Below are positions 46,805 to 56,628 of a stretch of DNA of 64,000 bases, one piece after another. Each line of letters opens with the position of its first letter. Positions within the stretch are counted from its first letter, which is position 1. Source of the DNA: Sphingopyxis yananensis (GTDB taxonomy: Bacteria > Pseudomonadota > Alphaproteobacteria > Sphingomonadales > Sphingomonadaceae); the NCBI RefSeq assembly GCF_020687785.1, contig NZ_JAJEWI010000005.1, positions 1-64,000 of the forward strand, written 5' to 3'. The notes beneath the pieces were generated by a model that was not told where the DNA came from, did no database searches, and was given only the letters and a program-made list of their open reading frames with translations. The position numbers were made by a program, and so were the translations under genes.

Positions 46805-46843
46805 CAAAGCCGCGCACAAGATTATCTCTTGTGCGCGGCTTTG
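46805..46843 (-). terminator. 17-bp hairpin between rplO and secY
   Basis: Positions 46805-46821 and 46827-46843 are perfect inverted repeats around a 5-nt loop. On the minus strand the GC-rich stem (core AAGCCGCGCACAAGA) is followed by TTTGATTTTTGG. It begins only 4 nt after the rplO stop. This is terminator-like inside the ribosomal cluster, so it may attenuate secY-adk or be a processing/stability element. Confidence 0.7.
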
Positions 46844-46846
46844 AAA

Positions 46847-47326
46847 TTACTCAGCTGCAGCGACGGCTGGCAGTTCAACCTTGCCACCGGCCTTTTCAAC
46901 GGCTTCAACGGCGCCCTTCGAGGCACCAGCAACGTTGAACGAAACCTTGGCGGTCAATTCGCCCTTGGCGAGCAGACGAACACCGTCCTTACCGCCACGT
47001 GCCACACCAGCAGCCTTAAGGGCAGCATGATCAACAACAGCCGAAGCATCCAGCTTCTTTTCGTCGATCAGCTTTTGCACCTGACCCAGATTCACAATCG
47101 CGAAATCTTTGGCGAAGATGTTGTTAAAGCCACGCTTCGGGATACGCATGTGGAGGGGCATCTGACCGCCTTCGAAGCCGTTGATTGCAACGCCCGAACG
47201 CGCCTTCGCACCCTTTTGACCGCGACCTGCGGTCTTGCCCTTGCCCGAACCGATACCACGGCCAACGCGCATACGCCCCTTGCGGGCGCCATTATTGTCG
47301 CGGAGTTCGTTGAGTTTAATCGTCAT
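46847..47326 (-). CDS. rplO: 50S ribosomal protein uL15
   Basis: A 159-residue large-subunit protein starting [16 protein letters not shown], with the Gly/Lys-rich RNA-binding N-terminus ([20 protein letters not shown]) and the C-terminal globular domain. ATG 47326 is preferred to the ATG 9 nt upstream because it matches family starts. It is separated from rpmD by an inserted DUF1737 gene. Confidence 0.96.
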   Translation of the reverse strand: MTIKLNELRDNNGARKGRMRVGRGIGSGKGKTAGRGQKGAKARSGVAINGFEGGQMPLHMRIPKRGFNNIFAKDFAIVNLGQVQKLIDEKKLDASAVVDHAALKAAGVARGGKDGVRLLAKGELTAKVSFNVAGASKGAVEAVEKAGGKVELPAVAAAE

Positions 47327-47368
47327 AATATGCACTCGCTTTCGCTGTTGTCGCGCACCAGATCAAAA

Positions 47369-47575
47369 TTAATCCGGCTCTATTTCGCTTGATGGCACAA
47401 ACCCTGTGTAAGGGCCGGCCTTTTCCATCACAATGGCTTGGGCGCAATAAGCGCGTCCATCGACCGTCGTAATAGAAGGACTGCCGTGAAGCTGCCATCC
47501 TCTGTTTAACAGCCCTTCAACTCGCGCACAAAATGCGCTGTCATCAGGACCGGTCAACAAACGATAAAGCTTCAC
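47369..47575 (-). CDS. DUF1737 domain protein encoded inside the ribosomal cluster
   Basis: A 68-residue protein of the DUF1737 family, function unknown: KLYRLLTGPDDSAFCARVEG at the N-terminus, LLNRGWQLHGSPSITT in the middle and AIVMEKAGPYTGF near the end. No signal peptide or membrane segment. It lies 28 nt after rpmD and 42 nt before rplO, same strand, so it is almost surely co-transcribed with ribosomal proteins. Its residue use is not ribosomal (neutral to acidic, two Cys), so it is probably a passenger or an accessory factor. Confidence 0.85.
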   Translation of the reverse strand: MKLYRLLTGPDDSAFCARVEGLLNRGWQLHGSPSITTVDGRAYCAQAIVMEKAGPYTGFVPSSEIEPD

Positions 47576-47603
47576 GGCAGTTTTTCCTTTGATGAAAGAG
47601 GGC

Positions 47604-47789
47604 TTAGCCCTCGATCACTTTGACCAGATGCGGAAGCTTGCGGATCATTCCGCGCACTTCCGGCGTGTCCAGCAGTTCAACTTCGCGGTGCATTTTGTTC
47701 AGTCCAAGACCGACCAAAGTGGCGCGTTGATCCTTAGGACGACGGATTGGCGAACCAATCTGACGGATCTTGATCTTCTTTTCAGCCAT
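47604..47789 (-). CDS. rpmD: 50S ribosomal protein uL30
   Basis: A 61-residue large-subunit protein with the family core [20 protein letters not shown] and [12 protein letters not shown]. It lies 4 nt after rpsE in the normal spc order and is followed by the DUF1737 gene rather than directly by rplO. Confidence 0.96.
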   Translation of the reverse strand: MAEKKIKIRQIGSPIRRPKDQRATLVGLGLNKMHREVELLDTPEVRGMIRKLPHLVKVIEG

Positions 47790-47793
47790 TTGC

Positions 47794-48495
47794 TTACTCC
47801 GTCACTGCCGCAGCTTCGGCCTCTGCCACGCGATCGGATGCACCGCCACGCTTGATGAGGTCCGAAACCTTCTTGCCACGACGCTGAGCAACCGACTTGG
47901 GGCTGGTCTGTTCACGCAGGGCTTCGAAAGTTGCACGGATCATGTTGTAGGGGTTCGAGGTGCCGACCGACTTGGTCACCACGTCAGCAACGCCCAATGA
48001 TTCGAACACAGCACGCATCGGACCACCAGCGATGATACCGGTACCAGCAGGGGCCGAACGAACGGTCACATTGCCTGCACCGAACACGCCGCGACCATCA
48101 TGGTGCAGAGTGCGGCCATCGCGCAGCGGAACGCGAACCATTGCTTTTTTCGCGGCAGCAGTTGCCTTCGAAATTGCTTCTGGCACTTCGCGAGCCTTGC
48201 CATGGCCAAAGCCTACGCGGCCCTTGCCGTCACCGACAACCACCAGAGCAGCAAAGCCGAAGCGCTTACCACCCTTAACGGTTTTCGATACGCGGTTGAT
48301 GTGAACCAACTTTTCGATCAGTTCTTCACCACCGTCTTCGTCGCGCTGGTTGCCACGACGGTCATCACGACGACCGCGGTTACCACCGCCGCCATCACGA
48401 CCACCACCACGACCACCACGGCCACGACGAGGAGCGTTTTCAGTTGTGGCTGCTTCAGGAGCGCCTTCGACGTTCTTTACTTCGTCTGCCATCAT
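47794..48495 (-). CDS. rpsE: 30S ribosomal protein uS5 with Arg/Gly-rich N-terminal extension
   Basis: Small-subunit protein at the mRNA entry site, important for translational fidelity. At 233 residues it is about 65 longer than E. coli uS5. The extra N-terminus (about residues 20-57) is rich in RGG, RDD and Gly, ending in [18 protein letters not shown] where the conserved domain begins ([17 protein letters not shown] follows). The ATG at 48495 overlaps the rplR stop by one base; a second ATG lies directly after it. Confidence 0.96.
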   Translation of the reverse strand: MMADEVKNVEGAPEAATTENAPRRGRGGRGGGRDGGGGNRGRRDDRRGNQRDEDGGEELIEKLVHINRVSKTVKGGKRFGFAALVVVGDGKGRVGFGHGKAREVPEAISKATAAAKKAMVRVPLRDGRTLHHDGRGVFGAGNVTVRSAPAGTGIIAGGPMRAVFESLGVADVVTKSVGTSNPYNMIRATFEALREQTSPKSVAQRRGKKVSDLIKRGGASDRVAEAEAAAVTE

Positions 48496-48848
48496 CAGAA
48501 CTCCAGTCCGCCTTCGCGTGCCGCGTCGGCCAGCGCTTTGATGCGCCCGTGGAAAAGGAAACCGCCACGGTCGAACACGACTTGCGTAACGCCAGCTGCT
48601 TTCGCAGCTTCTGCGACACGCTTGCCGACTTCAGCAGCAGCGGCTGCGGTGGCACCGGTCGAACCGCGCACATTCTTGTCCAAGGTCGAAGCTGCGGCCA
48701 GGGTCAGACCCTGCGCATCGTCGATAACTTGGGCGTAGATGTGACGGCCCGAACGATGAACCGACAGACGCGGACGTCCAGCGGCACGAAGACGAAGCGC
48801 GGTACGAACGCGCTGACGACGTTTTTGAAAAGGTGTAAGATGTGCCAT
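48495..48848 (-). CDS. rplR: 50S ribosomal protein uL18
   Basis: A 117-residue protein that binds 5S rRNA in the central protuberance. The Arg-rich N-terminus ([18 protein letters not shown]) and the [18 protein letters not shown] core are standard. It lies 3 nt after rplF and overlaps rpsE by one base. Confidence 0.97.
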   Translation of the reverse strand: MAHLTPFQKRRQRVRTALRLRAAGRPRLSVHRSGRHIYAQVIDDAQGLTLAAASTLDKNVRGSTGATAAAAAEVGKRVAEAAKAAGVTQVVFDRGGFLFHGRIKALADAAREGGLEF

Positions 48849-48851
48849 GGC

Positions 48852-49385
48852 TTACTTCTTCTTGCCTTCTTTGCGGAAGATGTACTCGCCGCGATACTTG
48901 ATGCCCTTGCCCTTATAGGGCTCAGGCTTACGCCAGCGACGAATTTCGGCCGCAAGTTGGCCGACCTTCTGCTTGTCAGCACCGCTGATTTCGATCGTCG
49001 TATTGTCAGGCGTTTTGACTTCGAGGTCATCCGGCACAACAAATTCGACATCATGGCTATAGCCAAGCTGAAGCTTCAGATTCTTGCCCGAAACATTGGC
49101 ACGATAACCAACGCCCGAGATTTCCAGAACCTTGGAGAAGCCCGAGGTCACACCCGTGATCAGGTTTTGCACCAGCGTACGCTGCATGCCCCAAAATGCA
49201 CGAGCTTGCTTGCCATCATTGGCAGGCTGCACCGAAATCGAACCATCATTCACTTCATAAGTGATCAGGTCGGACAGCGGCATCGACAAAGTGCCCTTGG
49301 GGCCTTTTACCGAAAGCTGGCCAGCATCGATCGTGGCGGTAACACCGCCAGGGATCGCGACTGCTTTTTTACCGATGCGAGACAT
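48852..49385 (-). CDS. rplF: 50S ribosomal protein uL6
   Basis: A 177-residue large-subunit protein near the factor-binding site. [20 protein letters not shown] is the normal start, so ATG 49385 is used although the frame stays open upstream into rpsH. The C-terminal [20 protein letters not shown] signature is complete. It follows rpsH by 1 nt. Confidence 0.97.
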   Translation of the reverse strand: MSRIGKKAVAIPGGVTATIDAGQLSVKGPKGTLSMPLSDLITYEVNDGSISVQPANDGKQARAFWGMQRTLVQNLITGVTSGFSKVLEISGVGYRANVSGKNLKLQLGYSHDVEFVVPDDLEVKTPDNTTIEISGADKQKVGQLAAEIRRWRKPEPYKGKGIKYRGEYIFRKEGKKK

Positions 49386-49386
49386 A

Positions 49387-49791
49387 TTAGAACACCTCCG
49401 CCAGCACTTCGCCACCGACATTATGTTCGCGTGCTTCGGCGTCCGAAAGAACACCGCGCGGAGTCGAGACGATGGTGATGCCCAAGCCGTTGCGGACAAT
49501 CGGCAGTTCTTTCGAACCCGAATAGACGCGGCGGCCAGGTTTCGAAACGCGAGCCACGTGGCGGATTGCCGGCTGGCCTTCGAAATATTTCAGCTCAATG
49601 CGGATTCCCTTGTGCTGACCCTTCGAGCCCAAAGCTTCTTCCGTATAACCACGGATATAACCTTCGCGCTGCAGCACATCGAGAACACGGACACGCAGGG
49701 TCGAAGCTGGCGTAAGAACGCTGTCCTTCTTCGCCTGCTGGCCGTTACGGATACGGGTGAGCATATCACCCAGAGGATCGGTCATTGCCAT
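49387..49791 (-). CDS. rpsH: 30S ribosomal protein uS8
   Basis: A 134-residue primary 16S rRNA-binding protein. [14 protein letters not shown] opens the family core and [20 protein letters not shown] closes it. In E. coli uS8 represses the spc operon by binding the rplE mRNA region. The start could be either of two nearby ATGs (49791 or 49785). It lies 12 nt after rpsN. Confidence 0.97.
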   Translation of the reverse strand: MAMTDPLGDMLTRIRNGQQAKKDSVLTPASTLRVRVLDVLQREGYIRGYTEEALGSKGQHKGIRIELKYFEGQPAIRHVARVSKPGRRVYSGSKELPIVRNGLGITIVSTPRGVLSDAEAREHNVGGEVLAEVF

Positions 49792-49803
49792 TTTGCGTCT
49801 TCC

Positions 49804-50109
49804 TTACCAGCTCGACTTCACAACGCCCGGGATCAGGCCTTTGTTGGCCAGATCGCGAAGTTGGATACGGCAAAGCCGGAACTTACGATAATAAGCGCGC
49901 GGACGACCAGTCAGCTCGCAACGGTTGCGAATGCGGGTCGGGTTCCCGTTACGGGGAACTTCCGCCATCTTCAGACGCGCAATGAGACGTTCCGTTTCGT
50001 CGAGCGACTTGTCGGCTGCAATAGCCTTCAACTTCGCATAGCGGTTGGCATATTTCTTGACCAACAGCTTGCGACGCTCGTTCTTATTAACCGAACTCAG
50101 TTTCGCCAT
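49804..50109 (-). CDS. rpsN: 30S ribosomal protein uS14 (zinc-free type)
   Basis: A 101-residue uS14 of the long type without the CxxC zinc motif. The C-terminal [20 protein letters not shown] block is complete. It sits in the small-subunit head. A 50-nt gap separates it from rplE upstream. Confidence 0.97.
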   Translation of the reverse strand: MAKLSSVNKNERRKLLVKKYANRYAKLKAIAADKSLDETERLIARLKMAEVPRNGNPTRIRNRCELTGRPRAYYRKFRLCRIQLRDLANKGLIPGVVKSSW

Positions 50110-50159
50110 GACTTAAGTTCTCTTTCCTTGTTCCAGGTCGAACTTGAACTCCATGGAGT

Positions 50160-50738
50160 TCAAGCTGCTTCTTTTTCTTGGGCTTCGATCGGGAAGGGGA
50201 AACCGAACAGCTTCAGCAGTTCGCGTGCCTCTTCGTCGGTACGAGCCGTCGTGGTGACGATCACATCCATGCCGCGCACTTCAGCAATGCGGTCATAGTT
50301 GATTTCTGGGAAGATGATCTGTTCCTTGAGGCCCATGGCATAGTTGCCGCGACCATCAAAGCTCTTTGCCGACACGCCGCGGAAGTCGCGGATGCGGGGC
50401 ATTGCAATGGTGATCAGGCGATCAAGGAATTCATACATACGTTCACGGCGCAAGGTGACCTTGCAACCAATCGGCATGCCTTCACGCAGCTTAAAGCCAG
50501 CGATCGACTTCTTCGCACGGGTGATGACTGGCTTTTGACCAGCAATCAGTTCCATTTCCGAAGCCGCTACGTCGACCTTTTTCTTGTCCTGAACCGCGTC
50601 GCCCACGCCCATGTTGAGCGTGATCTTCGCGATCTTTGGAACTTCCATACGGTTCTTATAACCGAATTTTTCGGTCATCGCTGCGACGATCTTCTCGTCG
50701 TACAGCGTGCGCATGCGAGGGGTGTAGAGATCAGCCAT
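50160..50738 (-). CDS. rplE: 50S ribosomal protein uL5
   Basis: A 192-residue 5S rRNA-binding protein of the central protuberance. Clear blocks are [36 protein letters not shown] and [20 protein letters not shown]. Slightly longer than E. coli uL5 (179). Its ATG overlaps the rplX stop by one base. Confidence 0.97.
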   Translation of the reverse strand: MADLYTPRMRTLYDEKIVAAMTEKFGYKNRMEVPKIAKITLNMGVGDAVQDKKKVDVAASEMELIAGQKPVITRAKKSIAGFKLREGMPIGCKVTLRRERMYEFLDRLITIAMPRIRDFRGVSAKSFDGRGNYAMGLKEQIIFPEINYDRIAEVRGMDVIVTTTARTDEEARELLKLFGFPFPIEAQEKEAA

Positions 50739-51052
50739 TAGATGGTCTCCCCGGACTTCACGGCCACACGGACCTTCTTGCCGTCCTTGGTCTCAAAGCG
50801 AACGCGCGTTGCCTTGCCCGACTTGGGGTCAGCAACAGCAACCTTCGACGCATGAAGCGGTGCTTCGGTGCGTTCCAGGCCGCCCTGCGGGTTCTGCTGG
50901 GTGGGCTTCTTATGACGGGTGATCACATTCACACCCGCCACAACGACCTTGCCTTCTTTCGGCAAAGCTTGGGTTACTTCACCCGTCTTGCCCTTGTCCT
51001 TGCCGGACAGAACAACAACGGTGTCACCCTTTTTAATCTTGGCCATACCCAT
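50738..51052 (-). CDS. rplX: 50S ribosomal protein uL24
   Basis: A 104-residue assembly-initiator protein with the KOW motif [23 protein letters not shown] 51052 is preferred to the ATG 6 nt further on because GGAGGT in the end of rplN lies 9 nt before it. It follows rplN by 2 nt. Confidence 0.96.
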   Translation of the reverse strand: MGMAKIKKGDTVVVLSGKDKGKTGEVTQALPKEGKVVVAGVNVITRHKKPTQQNPQGGLERTEAPLHASKVAVADPKSGKATRVRFETKDGKKVRVAVKSGETI

Positions 51053-51054
51053 GA

Positions 51055-51423
51055 TTAGAGGACCTCCGGCGCCAGGCTGATGATCTTCATATAGCCCTTG
51101 CCGCGAAGTTCGCGAACAACTGGGCCGAAGATACGGGTGCCGATGGGCTCTTCGTTCTTGTTAACCAGAACGGCAGCGTTACCGTCGAAACGGATAACCG
51201 AACCGTCAGCGCGGCGAACGTCTTTCGCGGTGCGAACGATGACGGCACGATGCACGTCACCCTTCTTCACCTTGCCACGCGGCTGAGCTTCTTTGATGGA
51301 TACGACGATAACGTCGCCCACGCCGGCAGTGCGACGCTTCGAGCCACCCAGCACCTTAATGCACTGGACGCGCTTAGCGCCGCTGTTGTCAGCGACATCC
51401 AATTGTGACTGCATCTGAATCAT
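51055..51423 (-). CDS. rplN: 50S ribosomal protein uL14
   Basis: A 122-residue large-subunit protein, [20 protein letters not shown] at the N-terminus, forming part of the intersubunit bridge with 16S helix 44. Standard length. It is preceded by a 69-nt gap after rpsQ. Confidence 0.98.
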   Translation of the reverse strand: MIQMQSQLDVADNSGAKRVQCIKVLGGSKRRTAGVGDVIVVSIKEAQPRGKVKKGDVHRAVIVRTAKDVRRADGSVIRFDGNAAVLVNKNEEPIGTRIFGPVVRELRGKGYMKIISLAPEVL

Positions 51424-51492
51424 CGATGCATTTCCTTCTTCCTTGGCCTACCGGGCCACCCCGGCGGTTCCGTGAAAATTCAGTCGAAGATA

Positions 51493-51759
51493 TTAAGCTT
51501 CGGTCGCGGCCGCTTTAGTGGAAACTTCGACTTTGTCGAGTACCTTCCACGTCTTCAGCTTCGAAATCGGCTTCGTTTCCTCAATGCGGACGGTTTCACC
51601 AGCCTTGAAGCTGTTGTCCTCATCATGGGCGTGGTACTTCTTCGAGCGGCGGATGATCTTGCCATAGAGCGGGTGCTTAACCTTACGCTCTACCTTCACA
51701 ACCACGGTCTTATCGCCCTTATCGGACACCACCGTGCCGGTCAAAATGCGCTTCGGCAT
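51493..51759 (-). CDS. rpsQ: 30S ribosomal protein uS17
   Basis: An 88-residue primary 16S-binding OB-fold protein starting [20 protein letters not shown]. The [20 protein letters not shown] block is typical. It lies 10 nt after rpmC. Confidence 0.97.
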   Translation of the reverse strand: MPKRILTGTVVSDKGDKTVVVKVERKVKHPLYGKIIRRSKKYHAHDEDNSFKAGETVRIEETKPISKLKTWKVLDKVEVSTKAAATEA

Positions 51760-51769
51760 GATAGTCTCC

Positions 51770-51976
51770 TTACTGTGCAGCAGCCGCGCGACGGCGCGAC
51801 GACTGAACGGTCTTTACGCGGGCGATTGCACGGCGGACTTCTTTCACCCGCGATGCTTTTTCCAGCTGACCCGTAGCGGCCTGGAAGCGCAAGTTAAATG
51901 CCTCGCGCTTCAGTTCACCGAGTTGTTCGGCGAGTTGGTCGTCGGTCTTCTGGTTCAGATCTTCGGTCTTAGCCAT
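51770..51976 (-). CDS. rpmC: 50S ribosomal protein uL29
   Basis: A 68-residue helical-hairpin protein near the exit tunnel, with the family block [20 protein letters not shown] and a basic C-terminus. It lies 5 nt after rplP in the usual S10 order. Confidence 0.96.
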   Translation of the reverse strand: MAKTEDLNQKTDDQLAEQLGELKREAFNLRFQAATGQLEKASRVKEVRRAIARVKTVQSSRRRAAAAQ

Positions 51977-51981
51977 TGTCC

Positions 51982-52413
51982 TTAACCCTCCAGGTGCGTG
52001 GTGTCGCCCAGACGGGCCACAACCTTGGTCTTGATCGGAAGCTTCATCGCTGCGCGTTCGAAAGCGAGTGCAGCCACAGGGCCGGGTACGCCGTCGAGTT
52101 CGAACAGGATGCGGCCCGGTTTAACGCGAGCAGCCCAAAATTCCGGCGCGCCCTTACCTTTACCCATACGGACTTCGGCTGGCTTCGACGAAACTGGCAG
52201 ATCTGGGAATACGCGGATCCACAGACGGCCCTGACGCTTGATCGCACGCGTAATCGCACGACGAGCTGCTTCGATCTGACGCGCAGTGATACGCTCAGGT
52301 TCCAAGGCCTTCAGGCCATAAGAACCGTGGTTCAGATCCGTACCGCCCTTGGCATTACCGTGGATACGGCCTTTAAATGCCTTGCGGAACTTGGTTTTCT
52401 TCGGTTGCAACAT
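51982..52413 (-). CDS. rplP: 50S ribosomal protein uL16
   Basis: A 143-residue protein at the A-site region of the large subunit. It starts [19 protein letters not shown] and has the signature [19 protein letters not shown]. The Arg in [14 protein letters not shown] corresponds to the site hydroxylated by RoxA in E. coli. Standard length; 14 nt after rpsC. Confidence 0.97.
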   Translation of the reverse strand: MLQPKKTKFRKAFKGRIHGNAKGGTDLNHGSYGLKALEPERITARQIEAARRAITRAIKRQGRLWIRVFPDLPVSSKPAEVRMGKGKGAPEFWAARVKPGRILFELDGVPGPVAALAFERAAMKLPIKTKVVARLGDTTHLEG

Positions 52414-52427
52414 GACAGTCTATCCTA

Positions 52428-53123
52428 TCAACGCGCAGGACGCACACCCGAGGTCTGTGCTTCAAGCATCAGACGATCGGTTGCCATCGGGTCATGACCG
52501 AGGATCTCACCCTTGAAGATCCATACCTTCATACCGCACACGCCATAGGCAGTGTGGGCTTCGGCTTCGGCATAGTCGACGTTTGCGCGCAGCGTATGCA
52601 AAGGCACGCGACCTTCACGATACCATTCAGTACGAGCGATTTCTGCACCACCAAGACGGCCTGCGCAGTTGATTCGAATGCCTTCGGCACCCAAACGCAT
52701 CGCCGATTGAACGGCACGCTTCATAGCACGACGGAAGGCCACGCGGCGTTCCAGCTGATCAGCAATGCCCTGAGCGACGAGCTTCGCATCGACTTCCGGC
52801 TTGCGGATTTCGACGATGTTCAGCGACACTTCGCTACCGGTCAATTTGCTGAGCGCCTTGCGCAGCTTTTCGATGTCAGCGCCCTTCTTGCCGATGATGA
52901 CGCCTGGACGAGCGGCATAGATCGACACGCGGCAAAGCTTTGCCGGACGTTCGATGACAACTTTCGAAACAGCAGCTTGGGGAACAGTTTTGAACACAAA
53001 CTTGCGGATCTTAAGATCTTCCACAAGCATGCGGCCATAGTCTGCGCCTTCGGCGAACCAGCGGCTGTCCCAGGTGCGGTTGACCTGCAGGCGCAGGCCG
53101 ATCGGATTGCTCTTCTGGCCCAT
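52428..53123 (-). CDS. rpsC: 30S ribosomal protein uS3
   Basis: A 231-residue protein at the mRNA entry channel with helicase function. [20 protein letters not shown] is the normal N-terminus, fixing the start at 53123, 1 nt after rplV. The KH domain ([20 protein letters not shown]) and C-terminal domain are complete. Confidence 0.97.
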   Translation of the reverse strand: MGQKSNPIGLRLQVNRTWDSRWFAEGADYGRMLVEDLKIRKFVFKTVPQAAVSKVVIERPAKLCRVSIYAARPGVIIGKKGADIEKLRKALSKLTGSEVSLNIVEIRKPEVDAKLVAQGIADQLERRVAFRRAMKRAVQSAMRLGAEGIRINCAGRLGGAEIARTEWYREGRVPLHTLRANVDYAEAEAHTAYGVCGMKVWIFKGEILGHDPMATDRLMLEAQTSGVRPAR

Positions 53124-53124
53124 A

Positions 53125-53505
53125 TTACGCCTCTTCCTGCTTTTCCTGCACCACAATACGGATGCGGCTAAACGGCTTTACGATGCGGGTCGACTTGCCA
53201 CGACCACGTGCGTGCCAACGCTTCATCGAGAAGGATTTGCCAACGCTGGCTTCCGACACGATCAGGCTGTCTACGTCGAGGTTATGGTTGTTTTCCGCGT
53301 TGGCGATGGCCGAAGCCAACACCTTGCGAACGTCAACAGCCATGGCCTTCTTCGAGAAGGACAGGATGTTGAGCGCGTCTTCAACCTTGTGGCCGCGGAT
53401 CAACGCAGCGACCAAGTTCAGCTTCTGAGCCGAACCACGGATCTGCGTGCCAACGGACAATGCTTCATTGTCCGCTACGCGGCGCGGGTTTTGTGCCTTA
53501 CCCAT
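53125..53505 (-). CDS. rplV: 50S ribosomal protein uL22
   Basis: A 126-residue protein lining the peptide exit tunnel. The core [20 protein letters not shown] and the beta-hairpin region [20 protein letters not shown] are intact. Its ATG overlaps the rpsS stop by one base. Confidence 0.97.
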   Translation of the reverse strand: MGKAQNPRRVADNEALSVGTQIRGSAQKLNLVAALIRGHKVEDALNILSFSKKAMAVDVRKVLASAIANAENNHNLDVDSLIVSEASVGKSFSMKRWHARGRGKSTRIVKPFSRIRIVVQEKQEEA

Positions 53506-53780
53506 TAGCGCTTGCCCTTCTTGTCAGCCGCGTGACCGGGGAAGAAGCGCGTTGGCGCAAATTCACCCAGTTTCATGCCAACCATATCTTCATTCACCGA
53601 CACGGGCACAAATTTGCGACCGTTATAGACGTTGAAGGTCAGACCGACGAACTGCGGTAGGATAGTGGAGCGACGCGACCAGGTTTTGATCGGCGAGCTG
53701 TTGCCGCCGTCCTGAGCCGTTTCTGCTTTCTTGAGGAGATGAAGGTCGACAAACGGACCCTTCCAGACTGAACGAGCCAT
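53505..53780 (-). CDS. rpsS: 30S ribosomal protein uS19
   Basis: A 91-residue small-subunit head protein, [20 protein letters not shown] at the start and [20 protein letters not shown] near the end. It lies 3 nt after rplB. Confidence 0.98.
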   Translation of the reverse strand: MARSVWKGPFVDLHLLKKAETAQDGGNSSPIKTWSRRSTILPQFVGLTFNVYNGRKFVPVSVNEDMVGMKLGEFAPTRFFPGHAADKKGKR

Positions 53781-53783
53781 GTC

Positions 53784-54620
53784 TTACCTCTTCTTCTTCG
53801 CGTGACGCGACCGGATGATCATCTTGTCGGTCGACTTGTTATGGCGCGTACGAGCACCCTTCGTCGGCTTGCCCCATGGGGTTACCGGATGACGGCCACC
53901 CGAGGTACGGCCTTCACCACCACCATGCGGGTGATCGACAGGGTTCTTTGCAACACCGCGAGTGAGCGGACGGATGCCGTTCCAACGGTTACGACCAGCC
54001 TTTGCAAGGTTCTGGTTCGCTTTGTCGGGGTTCGACACAGCGCCGACAGTGCCCATGCATTCGCCACGGATGTAACGTTGTTCACCCGAGCCAAGACGCA
54101 CGATCACCAGACCACGGTCACGACCGACAACCTGAGCATAGGTACCAGCCGAACGTGCGATCTGGCCACCCTTGCCGGGCTTCATTTCGATGTTGTGAAC
54201 AATGGTACCCACTGGCATTTGCGACAATTCCATCGCGTTGCCGGGCTTCACGTCGGTTTTCTTGTCAGCAATCACACGATCGCCAACAGCCAAACGCTGA
54301 GGTGCCAAGATGTACGCAACTTCACCGTCTTCATATTTAATGAGCGCGATGAAAGCCGTGCGGTTGGGGTCATATTCCAAACGCTCAACAGTTGCAGGTA
54401 CGCCCCACTTGCGACGCTTGAAATCGACGATGCGATAGCGCTGCTTGTGACCACCACCGATACCACGCGAGGTCACATGACCCTTGTTGTTACGGCCGCC
54501 GGTCTTGCTCTTACCTTCGGTCAGAGCCTTTACGGGCTTGCCCTTCCACAGGTTCGAACGGTCGATCAAGATCAGACCGCGTTGACCTGGGCTGGTCGGA
54601 TTATAGGATTTAAGTGCCAT
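53784..54620 (-). CDS. rplB: 50S ribosomal protein uL2
   Basis: A 278-residue protein essential for peptidyl-transferase centre assembly. The family signature [20 protein letters not shown], with the functionally important His, is intact. Standard length, 21 nt after rplW. Confidence 0.98.
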   Translation of the reverse strand: MALKSYNPTSPGQRGLILIDRSNLWKGKPVKALTEGKSKTGGRNNKGHVTSRGIGGGHKQRYRIVDFKRRKWGVPATVERLEYDPNRTAFIALIKYEDGEVAYILAPQRLAVGDRVIADKKTDVKPGNAMELSQMPVGTIVHNIEMKPGKGGQIARSAGTYAQVVGRDRGLVIVRLGSGEQRYIRGECMGTVGAVSNPDKANQNLAKAGRNRWNGIRPLTRGVAKNPVDHPHGGGEGRTSGGRHPVTPWGKPTKGARTRHNKSTDKMIIRSRHAKKKR

Positions 54621-54641
54621 TTTTCTTGCCTTTCCCTACGA

Positions 54642-54950
54642 TCAGACGCCCGTGGTGACGTCGATCGACTGGCCTTCAGCCAGACGAACAATCGCCTTCT
54701 TCACGTCGCTACGAGTGTAGGGCTTGCCCTTCCAGCGCTTGGTCTTGCCTTTGGTGACCAGCGTGTTGACGCTGAGAACCTTGACATCGAACAGCGCCTC
54801 AACGGCGGCCTTGATTGCCGGCTTGGTTGCGCTGTCGGCAACACGAAACACGACGGCGTTATTTTCGCTCATCAGCGTCGACTTTTCAGTGATCACCGGC
54901 GAGAGAACCACGTCATAATGACGGGCTTCGATCGTCTTTGCCTTAGCCAT
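54642..54950 (-). CDS. rplW: 50S ribosomal protein uL23
   Basis: A 102-residue protein at the tunnel exit that docks trigger factor and SRP. The core [20 protein letters not shown] and [20 protein letters not shown] are typical. Its start lies inside the last codons of rplD (8-nt overlap), indicating translational coupling. Confidence 0.97.
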   Translation of the reverse strand: MAKAKTIEARHYDVVLSPVITEKSTLMSENNAVVFRVADSATKPAIKAAVEALFDVKVLSVNTLVTKGKTKRWKGKPYTRSDVKKAIVRLAEGQSIDVTTGV

Positions 54951-55569
54951 TGAAACGGGCCTCCAGCTTTTCGACCGCCGCGCGGGTCAGAACCAGCGTG
55001 TCGGCACGGATGATGTCATAGACGTTGGCACCAATCGCAGGAAGCGTATCAACGCCCACGATGTTGGCCGATGCCTGCGAGAAGCTTGCCGCAACATTTT
55101 CACCGTCGATGAACAACGCGCGGTTGCCCAGTTCCAGCTTGCTCAACTGACCGACCAAAACCTTGGTCTTGGCGTCTGCCAGTTCCAGCGAGTCCACAAC
55201 CAGCAGCTTGCCGCCCTGTGCCTTGTCGCTGAGAGCCATTTTCAGGCCGAGTGCGCGGATCTTCTTGTTCAGCGAGTGGCCGAACGTGCGAGCGCGAGGA
55301 CCATGGGCCTTGCCACCGCCGATGAAGATTGGTGCCTTGCGGTCACCGTGACGAGCCGTACCGCCGCCCTTTTGGCGACCGAACTTCTTGCCAGTGCGCG
55401 CAACGTCGCTACGTTCGCGAGCCGCACGAGCGGGGCCGCGACGCTTTTCCAGCTGCCACGCAACAACGCGGTGCAGGATGTCAGCACGGGCATCAACGCC
55501 GAAAACATCGTCGTTCAATTCGATGTCAGCGCCGGCCTTGCCGTCGAGGGTCTGTACCTTGACCTTCAT
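54943..55569 (-). CDS. rplD: 50S ribosomal protein uL4
   Basis: A 208-residue protein with a tunnel-reaching loop ([20 protein letters not shown]). In E. coli uL4 autoregulates the S10 operon through an mRNA leader; whether that holds here is unknown, though a structured gap lies between rpsJ and rplC. It lies 2 nt after rplC. Confidence 0.97.
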   Translation of the reverse strand: MKVKVQTLDGKAGADIELNDDVFGVDARADILHRVVAWQLEKRRGPARAARERSDVARTGKKFGRQKGGGTARHGDRKAPIFIGGGKAHGPRARTFGHSLNKKIRALGLKMALSDKAQGGKLLVVDSLELADAKTKVLVGQLSKLELGNRALFIDGENVAASFSQASANIVGVDTLPAIGANVYDIIRADTLVLTRAAVEKLEARFNG

Positions 55570-55571
55570 GA

Positions 55572-56312
55572 TCAGGACTCCTGTGCGCCGTCGGTGACGA
55601 CTGCTTCCGCGGCGTCAGACGAGTTGTTGCTGTTAGATGCGCTCTTGATAGCAGCCGGATAGGGCGCTTCAGGATGACGCGGCAGCTTCACCGCATCGCG
55701 AACGAGCAGCCAGCCACCCTTCGAGCCAGGGACCGAACCCTTGACGAAGAGCAGACCACGCTCGGCATCCGTGCGAACGATTTCAAGATTTTGCTGAGTG
55801 CGATTGCGCGCACCCATGTGGCCGGCCATCTTCTTGTTCTTGAAGACGCGACCTGGATCCTGGCGTTGACCGGTCGAACCATGTGCACGGTGGCTGATCG
55901 ATACACCGTGCGATGCACGCATACCACCGAAGCCCCAGCGCTTCATAGCACCAGCAAAGCCTTTACCCTGGGTAACACCCTGGATATCGACCATTTGACC
56001 GGAAACGAAATGTTCTGCCGACAATTCGGCACCTACGTCGAGCGTGGCATCATCAGCAACACGGAATTCGACGACTTTTGCTTTCGGTTCGACTTCGGCT
56101 TTACCGAAGACACCGCGCTGCGGCTTGGCAACATTCTTTGCCTTGGCCGAGCCCGCACCGAGTTGAACGGCTACATAACCGTCACGTTCTTTATCGCGTA
56201 CAGAGACAACCTGACAGCCTTCCAGGCTCAGGACCGTGACAGGCACATGGCGCCCATCTTCCTGAAACAGGCGTGTCATCCCCATTTTCTTCGCGATCAC
56301 GCCAGTACGCAT
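55572..56312 (-). CDS. rplC: 50S ribosomal protein uL3
   Basis: A 246-residue early-assembly large-subunit protein. [20 protein letters not shown] fixes the start at 56312, although the frame extends 22 codons upstream. The GRRMAGHMG-like region reads [20 protein letters not shown]. The C-terminus carries an extra Ser/Asn/Glu-rich tail (about the last 30 residues, [15 protein letters not shown]) not found in E. coli uL3 (209 residues). A long structured gap separates it from rpsJ. Confidence 0.97.
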   Translation of the reverse strand: MRTGVIAKKMGMTRLFQEDGRHVPVTVLSLEGCQVVSVRDKERDGYVAVQLGAGSAKAKNVAKPQRGVFGKAEVEPKAKVVEFRVADDATLDVGAELSAEHFVSGQMVDIQGVTQGKGFAGAMKRWGFGGMRASHGVSISHRAHGSTGQRQDPGRVFKNKKMAGHMGARNRTQQNLEIVRTDAERGLLFVKGSVPGSKGGWLLVRDAVKLPRHPEAPYPAAIKSASNSNNSSDAAEAVVTDGAQES

Positions 56313-56628
56313 GATACACTCCTCAACAGAGGCCGGATGGACCATTCCAACCGGCTTGCGGACCTCAACATCGGCCATAAATGGCGTCGTTGCTGCCCAC
56401 CCAACCCTTAAATTTGATTGATCGCCCCGTCCGGGCTGGGAGCTACCATGTCAATCATGGCAACAAGACGGGGGACCAAGCCCGACCACTAGTTAATTGG
56501 AATATATCCGAAAAACAGGACCGGTGGTATCCACCCTATCGTCGTTCCGAATATGTTTTCGGACACTTCGTCCCATGGGGACTAACGATAGAGACCCCAG
56601 CCGTAAAACGACTGGGGCTGCGTCGGCC
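56313..56628 (-). other. 316-nt structured gap between rpsJ and rplC
   Basis: A long spacer inside an otherwise tightly packed cluster. On the minus strand it has an imperfect hairpin right after rpsJ (CCCCAG/CTGGGG with an extended CGT/ACG tip, 56595-56617), a CCGAA/TTCGG hairpin near 56547-56562 and a GGTGG-TAT-CCACC hairpin (56523-56535). A TTGACA hexamer occurs at 56454-56449 without a convincing -10. No gene or T-run terminator is seen. It may be a leader controlling rplC onwards or a processing region. Confidence 0.5.

Noticed and set aside
56426..56454. TTGACA as an internal promoter before rplC
   Set aside because: At 16-18 nt spacing the -10 position is GC-rich (GACGGG or similar), unlike the promoters otherwise inferred here.
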